A DNA stretch of 5,175 nucleotides, taken from assembly GCA_020853655.1 (NCBI GenBank), contig JADYYL010000051.1:1-5175 (forward strand), written 5' to 3'. The DNA comes from Deltaproteobacteria bacterium. GTDB lineage: Bacteria > Bdellovibrionota_C > UBA2361 > SZUA-149 > JADYYL01. Below the pieces are notes generated by a model. It did not search any database. It was not told where the DNA came from and saw nothing but the letters and a program-made list of their open reading frames with translations. The position numbers were made by a program, and so were the translations under genes. Positions 1-5,175 of this stretch are shown piece after piece (position 1 is the first letter of the stretch; each line of letters opens with the position of its first letter).

Positions 1-710
1 TCCTCGTTGCCGCCGGTTCCGGTTCGCGCATGGGTGGCGCGACCGGCGACCGAAGCAAAACACTCCTTCCTCTGTTTGATGGGCGTTCGAGCCTTGAGCT
101 CGCGTGCCGAGCTTTTGTGGATACCGGGATACTCCGCGGCGCGGTCGTCGCAATTCCTGCAGGGGCGACACCGGAGTTTCATTCGGCGCTCGCAGATCTC
201 GCTCCTCAGGATCTCATACAGTTCGTTGACGGGGGAGCGAGTCGCCAGGAGAGCGTCTATTTCGCTCTGCGTGCGCTTCGCGCAGCGTTTCCAACTATTG
301 CGGAATCGGATCCCGTCCTCATCCATGACGGAGCACGACCGTTCATTTCGACTGCGGAGATTTGTTCCGTTCACGACGCGGTCGTGAAGAACGGCGCTGC
401 GCTCCTCGCCACGCCGACCAGTAGCACGTTGAAGAACGTCAGTGCGGAAGGAGTCGTCGAAAGTACTGTACCGCGTTCACACATCTGGCAGGCACAGACC
501 CCTCAAGGTTTCCGGTTTGGTGAGATCCTTGCCGCCCATCAACGGGCGCGCCAAGAGGGATGGAGTGCGACAGACGACTGCGAAATCGCAGAGCTTGCCG
601 GACTCCGGGTCAGAGCCATCCCCGGCTCCGCGATGAACATGAAGATGACCACCCCCGATGACGTCACGCTTGCTCGGGCGATCTACACCGTGATGACGAG
701 CCCATCGTAG
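1..710 (+). CDS. ispD: 2-C-methyl-D-erythritol 4-phosphate cytidylyltransferase (IspD), 5'-truncated by window edge
   Basis: IspD transfers CMP from CTP to 2-C-methyl-D-erythritol 4-phosphate, the third step of the MEP isoprenoid pathway, in the cytoplasm. The reading frame is open from base 3 and the first visible residues are LVAAGSGSRMGG, the N-terminal nucleotide-binding signature of the family. Only a few residues are therefore missing and the true start lies left of the window; the ATG at 30 is internal. Further family landmarks follow in order: SKTLLPL with the Lys matching the catalytic Lys of the E. coli motif PKQYL, LIHDGARPF, STLKNV, IWQAQTPQGF, TDDCEIAE, and NMKMTTPDD near the C-terminus, whose Lys matches E. 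coli Lys213. About 235 residues are visible, close to the usual length of about 230. No ispF follows: the next gene is on the opposite strand and overlaps the last 28 bases. The identification is firm. Confidence 0.95.
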   Translation, partial: LVAAGSGSRMGGATGDRSKTLLPLFDGRSSLELACRAFVDTGILRGAVVAIPAGATPEFHSALADLAPQDLIQFVDGGASRQESVYFALRALRAAFPTIAESDPVLIHDGARPFISTAEICSVHDAVVKNGAALLATPTSSTLKNVSAEGVVESTVPRSHIWQAQTPQGFRFGEILAAHQRARQEGWSATDDCEIAELAGLRVRAIPGSAMNMKMTTPDDVTLARAIYTVMTSPS

Positions 711-1486
711 CCGAGTTCGATGTCGAGTGAGGACATCGCACGAATCTTCGCATTCCCCTCCTCGTGCTCGATCTCATGACTCATATGGGTGAAGTAGGTT
801 TTCCGGGGTTGAATCAGCTCCACCATCCCGACCGCTGATTCGAGTGTAAAGTGGGTAATGTGTCCCCGCTCACGGAGTGCATTCAGAACCAGAGTGTCGA
901 TCCCCTGCAAGAATCCCAACGAGCGTTCGGGGATGAGGGAGGCGTCGGTAATGTAAGCAAAAGTTCCGATGCGGTAGCCGAATATCTCCATCTTCCCGTG
1001 CATGACAGGAAGCGGGCGGATGGTCTCTCCGCCGAGTACGAACGGCTCGTATGGTGGAACTACTCGGAGTGCGACCTGGGGGAGCATCCCACCTTCGTAA
1101 GAGCTTTCGTCGGAAAAAGCGTATGCGAACGACTGACGCAGCTTCGAGGCGGTGTCGCTCGAGCAATACGCGGGAATTGGGGTCTGATGTAGAAAATTGA
1201 TCGGGCGAAGATCGTCAAAGCCGTGAGTGTGGTCCGCGTGGTTATGGGTGTAAAGCACCGCGTCAACATTCTCGATGCGGGAGCGAAGGAGCTGGGCCCG
1301 GAGATCCGGGGACGTGTCGATGAGGAGAGAGAAGGGGCGAGTCCCCTCCGCGGTCGATGCGAGCTCAAGGAACGCGGAGGTGCGCAGTCGGTGATTATGT
1401 GGGTCTTCCGAAGCGCAGACGCGGCAATGGCATCCCGGGACGGGAACGCCGGTGGAAGTGCCGGTTCCGAGGAGCGTTATCTTCAC
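683..1486 (-). CDS. PhnP-like metallo-beta-lactamase-fold metal-dependent hydrolase
   Basis: This 267-residue protein starts KITLLGTGTSTGVPVPG after its GTG codon, the typical beginning of the PhnP-like branch of the metallo-beta-lactamase fold. Metal-site motifs are visible: HNHADH at residues 81-86, His163 in MHGK, Asp181 in YITD, and a late THMSH with His234 and His237. Cys19, Cys21 and Cys24 (GCHCRVC) together with His237 match the extra structural zinc site known in E. coli PhnP. That enzyme opens 5-phosphoribosyl 1,2-cyclic phosphate in phosphonate breakdown. No phn genes are nearby, so the substrate here is unknown and could be another cyclic or phosphodiester compound. No signal peptide is seen, so it is probably cytoplasmic. 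A TTG codon at 1513 would add nine residues, but it lacks a ribosome binding site and extends beyond the conserved start. The gene converges with ispD and diverges from the DUF1844 gene. Fold is certain, exact function is not. Confidence 0.9.
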   Translation of the reverse strand: MKITLLGTGTSTGVPVPGCHCRVCASEDPHNHRLRTSAFLELASTAEGTRPFSLLIDTSPDLRAQLLRSRIENVDAVLYTHNHADHTHGFDDLRPINFLHQTPIPAYCSSDTASKLRQSFAYAFSDESSYEGGMLPQVALRVVPPYEPFVLGGETIRPLPVMHGKMEIFGYRIGTFAYITDASLIPERSLGFLQGIDTLVLNALRERGHITHFTLESAVGMVELIQPRKTYFTHMSHEIEHEEGNAKIRAMSSLDIELGYDGLVITV

Positions 1487-1491
1487 GGAAA

Positions 1492-1497
1492 TCTCCC
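1492..1497 (-). promoter_or_regulatory. Ribosome binding site deciding the GTG start of the hydrolase gene
   Basis: Read on the - strand this is GGGAGA; its GGGAG core ends six bases before the GTG at 1486-1484. The competing TTG at 1513 has no purine-rich sequence at the right distance. Together with the conserved protein start KITLLGTG, this fixes the GTG as the likely start. Confidence 0.7.
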
Positions 1498-1519
1498 GTA
1501 ACTTTCGCGTCAACCGGTA

Positions 1520-1548
1520 ATTTGGTAGAGCTGAACGCCAGGATTCAA
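1520..1548 (-). promoter_or_regulatory. Possible sigma70-like promoter for the hydrolase gene (weak)
   Basis: On the - strand TTGAAT (bases 1548-1543) is followed after 17 bases by CCAAAT (1525-1520). That gives four of six matches to the -35 consensus and three of six to the -10 consensus with ideal spacing, and it lies a sensible distance upstream of the ribosome binding site at 1497-1492. The match is weak and could be chance. I could not find a convincing + strand promoter for the DUF1844 gene in the same 134-base divergent gap. Confidence 0.25.
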
Positions 1549-1620
1549 TATCAGTAGCTCGACGCCTCCCTCGAAGAGATTCGAAGAGCGGGCCGAGAAA
1601 ATCACCCGGAGTGTAACGAG

Positions 1621-2085
1621 ATGGATCGAGAAGAGAAAGAGGGCGCGAACTCCATTCGTGTCGTCGACCGTAGACGATTCAACTCTGCTGGAGATTCTCA
1701 ACCGAACTCCCGGAGCGAGGAGCCGCGCTCAGAGCCGACGCCAACGGCGGCGAAAGCGCCGGAGAGTCCTCAGCGCCCCTCGAATGCAACGACGCCGTCG
1801 GCGGCGCACGAGGAAGCAGGGTACGCGAGTGTCGATTTCTCCGGGTTTGTGGTCAGCCTCGCTACCCAAGCGATGGTGCTCTTAGGTGAGATGGCGCATC
1901 CGCAGACGAACACGGTCATGATGGACCTTGAGGGCGCTCGGCAGACCATTGATATTATTGCAATCCTCCAGCAGAAGACGAAAGGGAACCTGAACTCGGA
2001 GGAGGAGCGTCTTGTCTCCGAAGTCCTCGCGAGCCTTCGCCTTGCCTTCGTCAACAAAACTCGGCGGGGTCCAACGTCAAAGTAA
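1621..2085 (+). CDS. DUF1844 family protein
   Basis: This 154-residue protein has two parts. Residues about 70-146 form a DUF1844 domain, recognised by VDFSGFVVSLATQAMVLLGE, then DLEGARQTIDIIAILQQKTK and GNLNSEEERLVSEVLASLRL, giving a mostly helical small domain of about 75 residues. Residues 21-68 are rich in Pro, Ala, Ser and Glu and are probably disordered. Before them stands IRVVDRRRF (12-20), a short N-terminal element that I recall in many DUF1844 proteins. There is no signal peptide or membrane segment, so it is likely cytoplasmic. The biochemical role of the family is not known to me. The ATG is preceded by GGAG at 1608-1611 with nine bases of spacing, a reasonable ribosome binding site. 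It is divergent from the PhnP-like hydrolase and lies 102 bases upstream of the protease gene on the same strand, so read-through into the protease is possible but not shown. Confidence 0.85.
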   Translation: MDREEKEGANSIRVVDRRRFNSAGDSQPNSRSEEPRSEPTPTAAKAPESPQRPSNATTPSAAHEEAGYASVDFSGFVVSLATQAMVLLGEMAHPQTNTVMMDLEGARQTIDIIAILQQKTKGNLNSEEERLVSEVLASLRLAFVNKTRRGPTSK

Positions 2086-2102
2086 CGGTGGAGCCCGCAT
2101 AG

Positions 2103-2127
2103 GCTCGTTCGAAAGTTCGAGTCGAGC
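2103..2127. other. Imperfect inverted repeat between DUF1844 gene and protease gene
   Basis: GCTCG at 2103-2107 and CGAGC at 2123-2127 can pair, with a second small stem CGA/TCG inside. It sits 17 bases after the DUF1844 stop. No T-tract follows (the next bases are GTTGGGAAG), so it is not a classical intrinsic terminator. It may be a weak RNA hairpin, a protein site, or nothing. Confidence 0.3.
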
Positions 2128-2157
2128 GTTGGGAAGAACGACCTCAAGCAGAACAGC

Positions 2158-2171
2158 ATGCTGCGCAGCAT
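2158..2171. promoter_or_regulatory. Perfect 14-base palindrome just upstream of the protease ribosome binding site
   Basis: ATGCTGCGCAGCAT is identical to its reverse complement. It ends two bases before the GGAG of the protease ribosome binding site. It also lies within a direct repeat: CAGCAT occurs at 2155-2160 and 2166-2171, 11 bases apart, about one helical turn. Its position suits a repressor operator or a small mRNA hairpin that could limit translation. No regulator is identifiable from this window. Confidence 0.35.
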
Positions 2172-2173
2172 TT

Positions 2174-2182
2174 GGAGAAGGG
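2174..2182 (+). promoter_or_regulatory. Ribosome binding site deciding the ATG start of the HtrA protease
   Basis: The purine run GGAGAAGGG ends five bases before the ATG at 2188. The in-frame ATG at 2158 has no comparable sequence upstream and would place ten extra residues before the signal peptide. The ATG at 2188 is therefore preferred. Confidence 0.7.
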
Positions 2183-2187
2183 TTGAG

Positions 2188-3705
2188 ATGAGAACAAGAG
2201 ATTTGTTTCTTGGTGGGATTGCGGTGGTTGGGTCGGTGTTTCTCTCTGGGAGCATCGCCTTTGCGAAGCCTGATAAGCTCTGGATCGATTCAACCGAGGC
2301 GCCGAGTTCGAATCAGCTCGCACTTCCAAGCTTTGCGCCGATCATCGAGAAGCTTTCACTTGCGGTGGTCAACATCTCCACCGAGGGGAAAGATGACAAT
2401 GCTCCAGCGCTGCCCCGTCGACGAGATCGGTTCGGTCTGCCTGATCAAGACAAGCTTCCTCAAGGCCCGGGACAACGATCCCCGTTCGATTTCTTCTTTC
2501 AGGTCCCGCCAGAGCAGCGCCGTATGCCCGTCTCCGGTTCGGGAAGCGGATTCGTGATTCATCCTGAGGGATACATCGTCACGAATTTTCATCTCGTCGA
2601 GCGCGCTTCGAAGATCAACGTGGCATTCAAAGATCAGAAGAAAACCCATGTTGCGAAAGTCGTTGGGAGCGATCGAAAGACCGATCTTGCGCTCTTGAAG
2701 ATTGAAGCTGGCAATCCACTTTCCTTTGTGACCCTCGGGGATTCGGAACGTGCGAAGCCAGGGGATTGGGTCATCGCCATCGGCAACCCTTTCAACCTCG
2801 GCCACACGGCGACAGTTGGGATTGTCTCGGCAAAATCGCGCCGCTTCGAGCGCGGTGGTCCTTATGACGACTACATTCAAACAGATGCGTCGATTAATCC
2901 GGGGAACTCCGGTGGACCGCTCTTCAACGCGCAGGGAGATGTCATCGGCGTCAATTCGGCGATCTACTCGCCCGGCGTTCTCGGATCATCTGGGTTCAAC
3001 ATCGGAATTGGGTTCGCGATTCCGATCAACCTCGCTCGCGACATCCTTTCCGAACTGTATGAGAAGGGGAAAGTGACTCGCGGGTGGCTTGGCGTGCTGA
3101 TCCAACCACTGACCGAAGATCTTGCGGAAGCTTTTAAGCTCTCGACGTCCGACGGAGCGCTGGTTGGTGATGTGATGAAGGACAGTCCCGCGGAGCGAGT
3201 GGGTATCAAGCCTGGCGATGTGATCGTTTCTTTTAACGGGAAACCCGTGAAGGAGAATGATCAGCTTCCGCTCATGGTCGCCCGAACTCCAATCGGCAGC
3301 GACGTCGAGGTTGGGGTTATCCGAAAAGGAAAGACGCAAACCTTCAAGGTCAAGATTGACGAACTCAAGGACGGAGATGACGACGGCGAAGATGCGCCTG
3401 GTCCGGAAGAGAACAAGCTTGGCCTCTCCGTTCAAGATCTGACGCCAGATATCGCCCGAAGTCTTGGGATCGATGAGTCGTCGGGTGTCGTGGTCTCGAA
3501 CGTTGAGCCGGGGAGCGTTGCGGATTCTGAGGGCATTCGCCGAGGGGATGTCATCCTCGAAGTCAACTCGCAGGCGGTCGAAGATGCGGCAGGCTTCCAA
3601 AGCGCGACGAAGAATCTGAACGTGAAGAAGCCAGTGCTCCTGCTGCTGAGCCGAGAGGGTAATACGTTGTACGTTACTCTTCGCCCTGACGAGAGCGCGG
3701 ACTAG
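2188..3705 (+). CDS. HtrA/Deg-family periplasmic serine endoprotease with two PDZ domains
   Basis: This 505-residue protein has the full DegP/DegQ layout and probably cleaves or chaperones misfolded envelope proteins. Residues 1-26 form a Sec signal peptide (MRTRD, hydrophobic core, SIAFA before KPDK), so it acts in the periplasm. The trypsin-like domain spans about 45-285, with His135 in VTNFHLVE, Asp166 in KTDLALL and Ser241 in NPGNSGGP forming the catalytic triad. An Arg/Pro/Phe-rich stretch at about 70-115 corresponds to the LA regulatory loop. PDZ1 covers about 298-390 (RGWLGV, then AERVGIKPGDVIVSFNG). PDZ2 covers about 408-500 (LGLSVQDLT, then ADSEGIRRGDVILEVN), joined by an acidic linker (KDGDDDGED). 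All catalytic residues are present, so it should be active. Degs are often stress induced, but no SigmaE-type promoter is recognisable here. The cytochrome gene begins six bases after its stop. Whether it is the DegP, DegQ or MucD type cannot be decided from sequence reading alone. Confidence 0.95.
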   Translation: MRTRDLFLGGIAVVGSVFLSGSIAFAKPDKLWIDSTEAPSSNQLALPSFAPIIEKLSLAVVNISTEGKDDNAPALPRRRDRFGLPDQDKLPQGPGQRSPFDFFFQVPPEQRRMPVSGSGSGFVIHPEGYIVTNFHLVERASKINVAFKDQKKTHVAKVVGSDRKTDLALLKIEAGNPLSFVTLGDSERAKPGDWVIAIGNPFNLGHTATVGIVSAKSRRFERGGPYDDYIQTDASINPGNSGGPLFNAQGDVIGVNSAIYSPGVLGSSGFNIGIGFAIPINLARDILSELYEKGKVTRGWLGVLIQPLTEDLAEAFKLSTSDGALVGDVMKDSPAERVGIKPGDVIVSFNGKPVKENDQLPLMVARTPIGSDVEVGVIRKGKTQTFKVKIDELKDGDDDGEDAPGPEENKLGLSVQDLTPDIARSLGIDESSGVVVSNVEPGSVADSEGIRRGDVILEVNSQAVEDAAGFQSATKNLNVKKPVLLLLSREGNTLYVTLRPDESAD

Positions 3706-3711
3706 TCTCTG

Positions 3712-4932
3712 ATGCACCGCATTTACTCGAAAGGCATTCTTCGTCGCATGTGGCAGGGCGTGAGAAGAGCGGGCGCCCATCGCGCGTTTCTCCTCCCCCT
3801 CGCGCTCACTCTCGGCGCGTGCTCAATGTTCGACGCGGCGCCGGAGACCGGTTCTCTCGGTGCACATTCGGACGAGGCCGATTCTTGGTATAACCAAGGG
3901 GTGTTGAAGAACATCTTCGGCGACTTTGAGCGAACGCCGGTTCTCGTTTTTCGTGACTCTCCCGCTAATCGTGAGCTCATCCCGCGCGGAAAGTATCTCG
4001 TCGAGAATGTCGCTGCATGCGGAGCGTGTCACGCGACAAGTGCGGGAGATCCGAGTTCGGCGTTAGCGGGCGGACGGGTCATGCAAGATCGCTTCGGGAA
4101 GGTGATTGCCGCGAATATTACTCCGGACCGAGGGACAGGTATCGGCGAGTGGAATCCGCTCGAAGTCATGCGCGCCATTCGGGGCTCGATTGATCGCGAA
4201 GGTCGTCCTTTGTCAATCGATCTCCACGAAAGCTACCGCTGGATGTCAGATCAGGATGCGAAAGCGATCTCGCTCTATCTGATGACACTTCGCCCGGTGA
4301 AACATTCATTTCCTCGCCGCACGCTTGGCGGATTTGAGCGCAATAAATGGGGGTTATTTCCCCAGCACCGCGAGGTCGCAGGCTATGTCCCAGCGCTGCC
4401 CGAGGCGGTTTCTGCGGAGCGGGGACGATACTTGTCTCACCACGTCGCCCAGTGCCGGTCGTGTCATTCGGGCGCCGGCGAATCGTTTGGCGGCTACGGT
4501 CGGAAAGGTGGCGTTGTCGAACTCTTTCAATCAGTCGTTACGTTGCTGACTCCGGAACAGGAACGGTATGACGAGAGCGTGGCGAACTATCTCTCTCCAG
4601 AGGGTCGTCGGCAGTATCAACTCGAGATGGCCCGCGAACAAGCTGAACGTGAAGGGAAGGCGTTTGACGGCACGATGCCGGATGAAAAGGTTGAGATCGC
4701 TGAACTGTATAGCAGCGCGCTCGACGAAGGACGCTTCCCCGTCGCTGGTCCCGATATTCGAGTCTCCGCGAGTCTCACGGATTGGTCGGACGATGACATC
4801 GTTCAATATCTGTCGACCGGTCGCTCTCGTAGCGGTGAAACTCGAGAAGCGCGCTTCTGTCCATGGCCCTATTACGGCGGGATGAAGGAGAGTGATAAGC
4901 GAAGCATTGCGCAGTATTTGCGGACGCTCTAG
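3712..4932 (+). CDS. Dihaem cytochrome c, predicted lipoprotein
   Basis: This 406-residue protein is a probable electron carrier anchored at the outer face of a membrane. The N-terminus has basic residues, a hydrophobic stretch and LGAC, a lipobox placing the lipidated Cys at 37. An ATG at 3748 would give a shorter, more typical 24-residue signal; neither start has a strong ribosome binding site, and coupling to the protease six bases upstream is plausible. Two covalent haem motifs are present: CGACH at 103-107 and CRSCH at 248-252. Domain 1 shows ANITPDRGTGIGEWNPLEVMRAIR and ends MSDQDAKAISLYLMTL; domain 2 ends DWSDDDIVQYLSTG and PWPYYGGM with a final helix AQYLRTL. This resembles cytochrome subunits of membrane-bound sugar or alcohol dehydrogenases, but no dehydrogenase is visible here. 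The usual Met ligand positions hold Asp170 and Cys383, and an insertion of about 90 residues follows haem 2. The physiological partner is unknown. Confidence 0.88.
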   Translation: MHRIYSKGILRRMWQGVRRAGAHRAFLLPLALTLGACSMFDAAPETGSLGAHSDEADSWYNQGVLKNIFGDFERTPVLVFRDSPANRELIPRGKYLVENVAACGACHATSAGDPSSALAGGRVMQDRFGKVIAANITPDRGTGIGEWNPLEVMRAIRGSIDREGRPLSIDLHESYRWMSDQDAKAISLYLMTLRPVKHSFPRRTLGGFERNKWGLFPQHREVAGYVPALPEAVSAERGRYLSHHVAQCRSCHSGAGESFGGYGRKGGVVELFQSVVTLLTPEQERYDESVANYLSPEGRRQYQLEMAREQAEREGKAFDGTMPDEKVEIAELYSSALDEGRFPVAGPDIRVSASLTDWSDDDIVQYLSTGRSRSGETREARFCPWPYYGGMKESDKRSIAQYLRTL

Positions 4933-4953
4933 ACGCTTTGTGTTGAATGGCAG

Positions 4954-4987
4954 TGTTCGCCTCGAATGACGAGACGAACAGTCTTTT
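4954..4987 (+). terminator. Rho-independent terminator after the protease-cytochrome unit
   Basis: An 11-position stem pairs TGTTCGCCTCG (4954-4964) with CGAGACGAACA (4970-4980), with one C/A mismatch and the five-base loop AATGA. It is followed by GTCTTTT, a short T-tract. It lies 21 bases after the cytochrome stop and before tsaD, as expected for the end of a transcript. The T-tract is short, so termination may be partial. Confidence 0.65.
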
Positions 4988-5038
4988 GCGGGCCAATCCG
5001 CTGCGAGAAGTTCCCAATCCTTCGGTCTCTCGATCTCC

Positions 5039-5175
5039 ATGAACATACTTGCCGTCGAAACAAGTTGTGATGAGACCGCCGTCAGTGTGTTCGATTCAGC
5101 CGCGTGGAGCAGCGGAACAACTGATTCGTCGACGTTTCTGCTTGCTGACTTCATTGCGTCGCAGTCGGCCCTTCA
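5039..5175 (+). CDS. tsaD: tRNA N6-adenosine threonylcarbamoyltransferase TsaD, 3'-truncated by window edge
   Basis: TsaD (formerly Gcp/YgjD) transfers threonylcarbamoyl to A37 of ANN-reading tRNAs, forming t6A with TsaB, TsaE and the TsaC product in the cytoplasm. The 45 visible codons begin MNILAVETSCDETAVSVF, the hallmark N-terminus of the ASKHA-fold TsaD family, followed by LLADFIASQSAL, which aligns with the family segment VLSNVVASQ..LH. The reading frame is open to the window end. The metal-binding His motifs lie beyond the edge. The ATG at 5039 fits the conserved start exactly; the bases before it contain no strong ribosome binding site. The stretch between the ETSCDET motif and IASQ is about eight residues longer than I expect. 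No convincing promoter is visible in the 106 bases upstream. Identification is firm from the signature despite the short fragment. Confidence 0.9.
   Translation, partial: MNILAVETSCDETAVSVFDSAAWSSGTTDSSTFLLADFIASQSAL

Noticed and set aside
7..387. 126-codon + strand frame overlapping ispD
   Set aside because: ispD in the neighbouring frame has unmistakable family motifs throughout; this frame is low in motif content and rich in Arg and Ser.
718..738. Perfect 7-base-pair hairpin (CGATGTC / GACATCG) just past the ispD stop, considered as an ispD terminator
   Set aside because: No T-tract follows on either strand and it lies inside the coding sequence of the hydrolase, where codons explain it.
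2356..2880. 174-codon - strand frame inside the protease gene
   Set aside because: Antisense to the trypsin-like domain; no independent motif or start signal.
2986..3780. Long open frame of 264 codons on the - strand across the protease and cytochrome start
   Set aside because: It lies antisense to a protease with complete catalytic and PDZ motifs; its translation shows no recognisable domain and is Arg-rich as expected for a shadow frame.
4943..4971. TTGAAT with a 17-base spacer as a promoter for tsaD
   Set aside because: The -10 position reads ATGACG, a poor match, and it would fall within the terminator hairpin.
4531..5154. 207-codon open frame on the - strand over the cytochrome 3' end and the tsaD start
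   Set aside because: It would run antisense through the second cytochrome domain, the terminator hairpin and the tsaD signature; no family motif and no ribosome binding site recognised.

Overview
The window carries four complete protein genes and two genes cut by its edges, with no RNA gene, mobile element or CRISPR array that I can see. It looks like a chromosomal housekeeping stretch from a Gram-negative bacterium that uses the MEP (non-mevalonate) isoprenoid pathway and makes c-type cytochromes. Evidence is a nearly complete ispD, a secreted HtrA/Deg protease with two PDZ domains, and a lipoprotein-type dihaem cytochrome c. The DUF1844 protein points towards lineages such as Acidobacteriota or the former Deltaproteobacteria. 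That placement is an inference from general knowledge of where the family occurs, not a phylogenetic result.

Layout: ispD enters from the left edge on the + strand and ends at 710. It converges on, and overlaps by 28 bases, a PhnP-like metallo-beta-lactamase-fold hydrolase on the - strand (683-1486; a GTG start with a good ribosome binding site is preferred over an upstream TTG). A 134-base divergent intergenic region (1487-1620) separates the hydrolase from a + strand DUF1844 gene (1621-2085). After 102 bases that hold a short perfect palindrome and a strong ribosome binding site comes an htrA/deg-type serine protease (2188-3705). Six bases later a dihaem cytochrome c lipoprotein begins (3712-4932), so the two exported proteins are probably co-transcribed. 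A hairpin with a T-tract at 4954-4987 looks like the terminator of that unit. The 5' end of tsaD (tRNA t6A synthesis) starts at 5039 and runs off the right edge.

The genes do not form one obvious pathway. IspD (isoprenoid precursors) and TsaD (tRNA modification) are core cytoplasmic enzymes, whereas HtrA and the cytochrome act in the envelope. I found no clear new multi-gene system. The most unusual item is the cytochrome: both positions where this family normally supplies a methionine haem ligand appear changed (Asp in the first domain, Cys in the second), and the second haem domain carries a long charged insertion.
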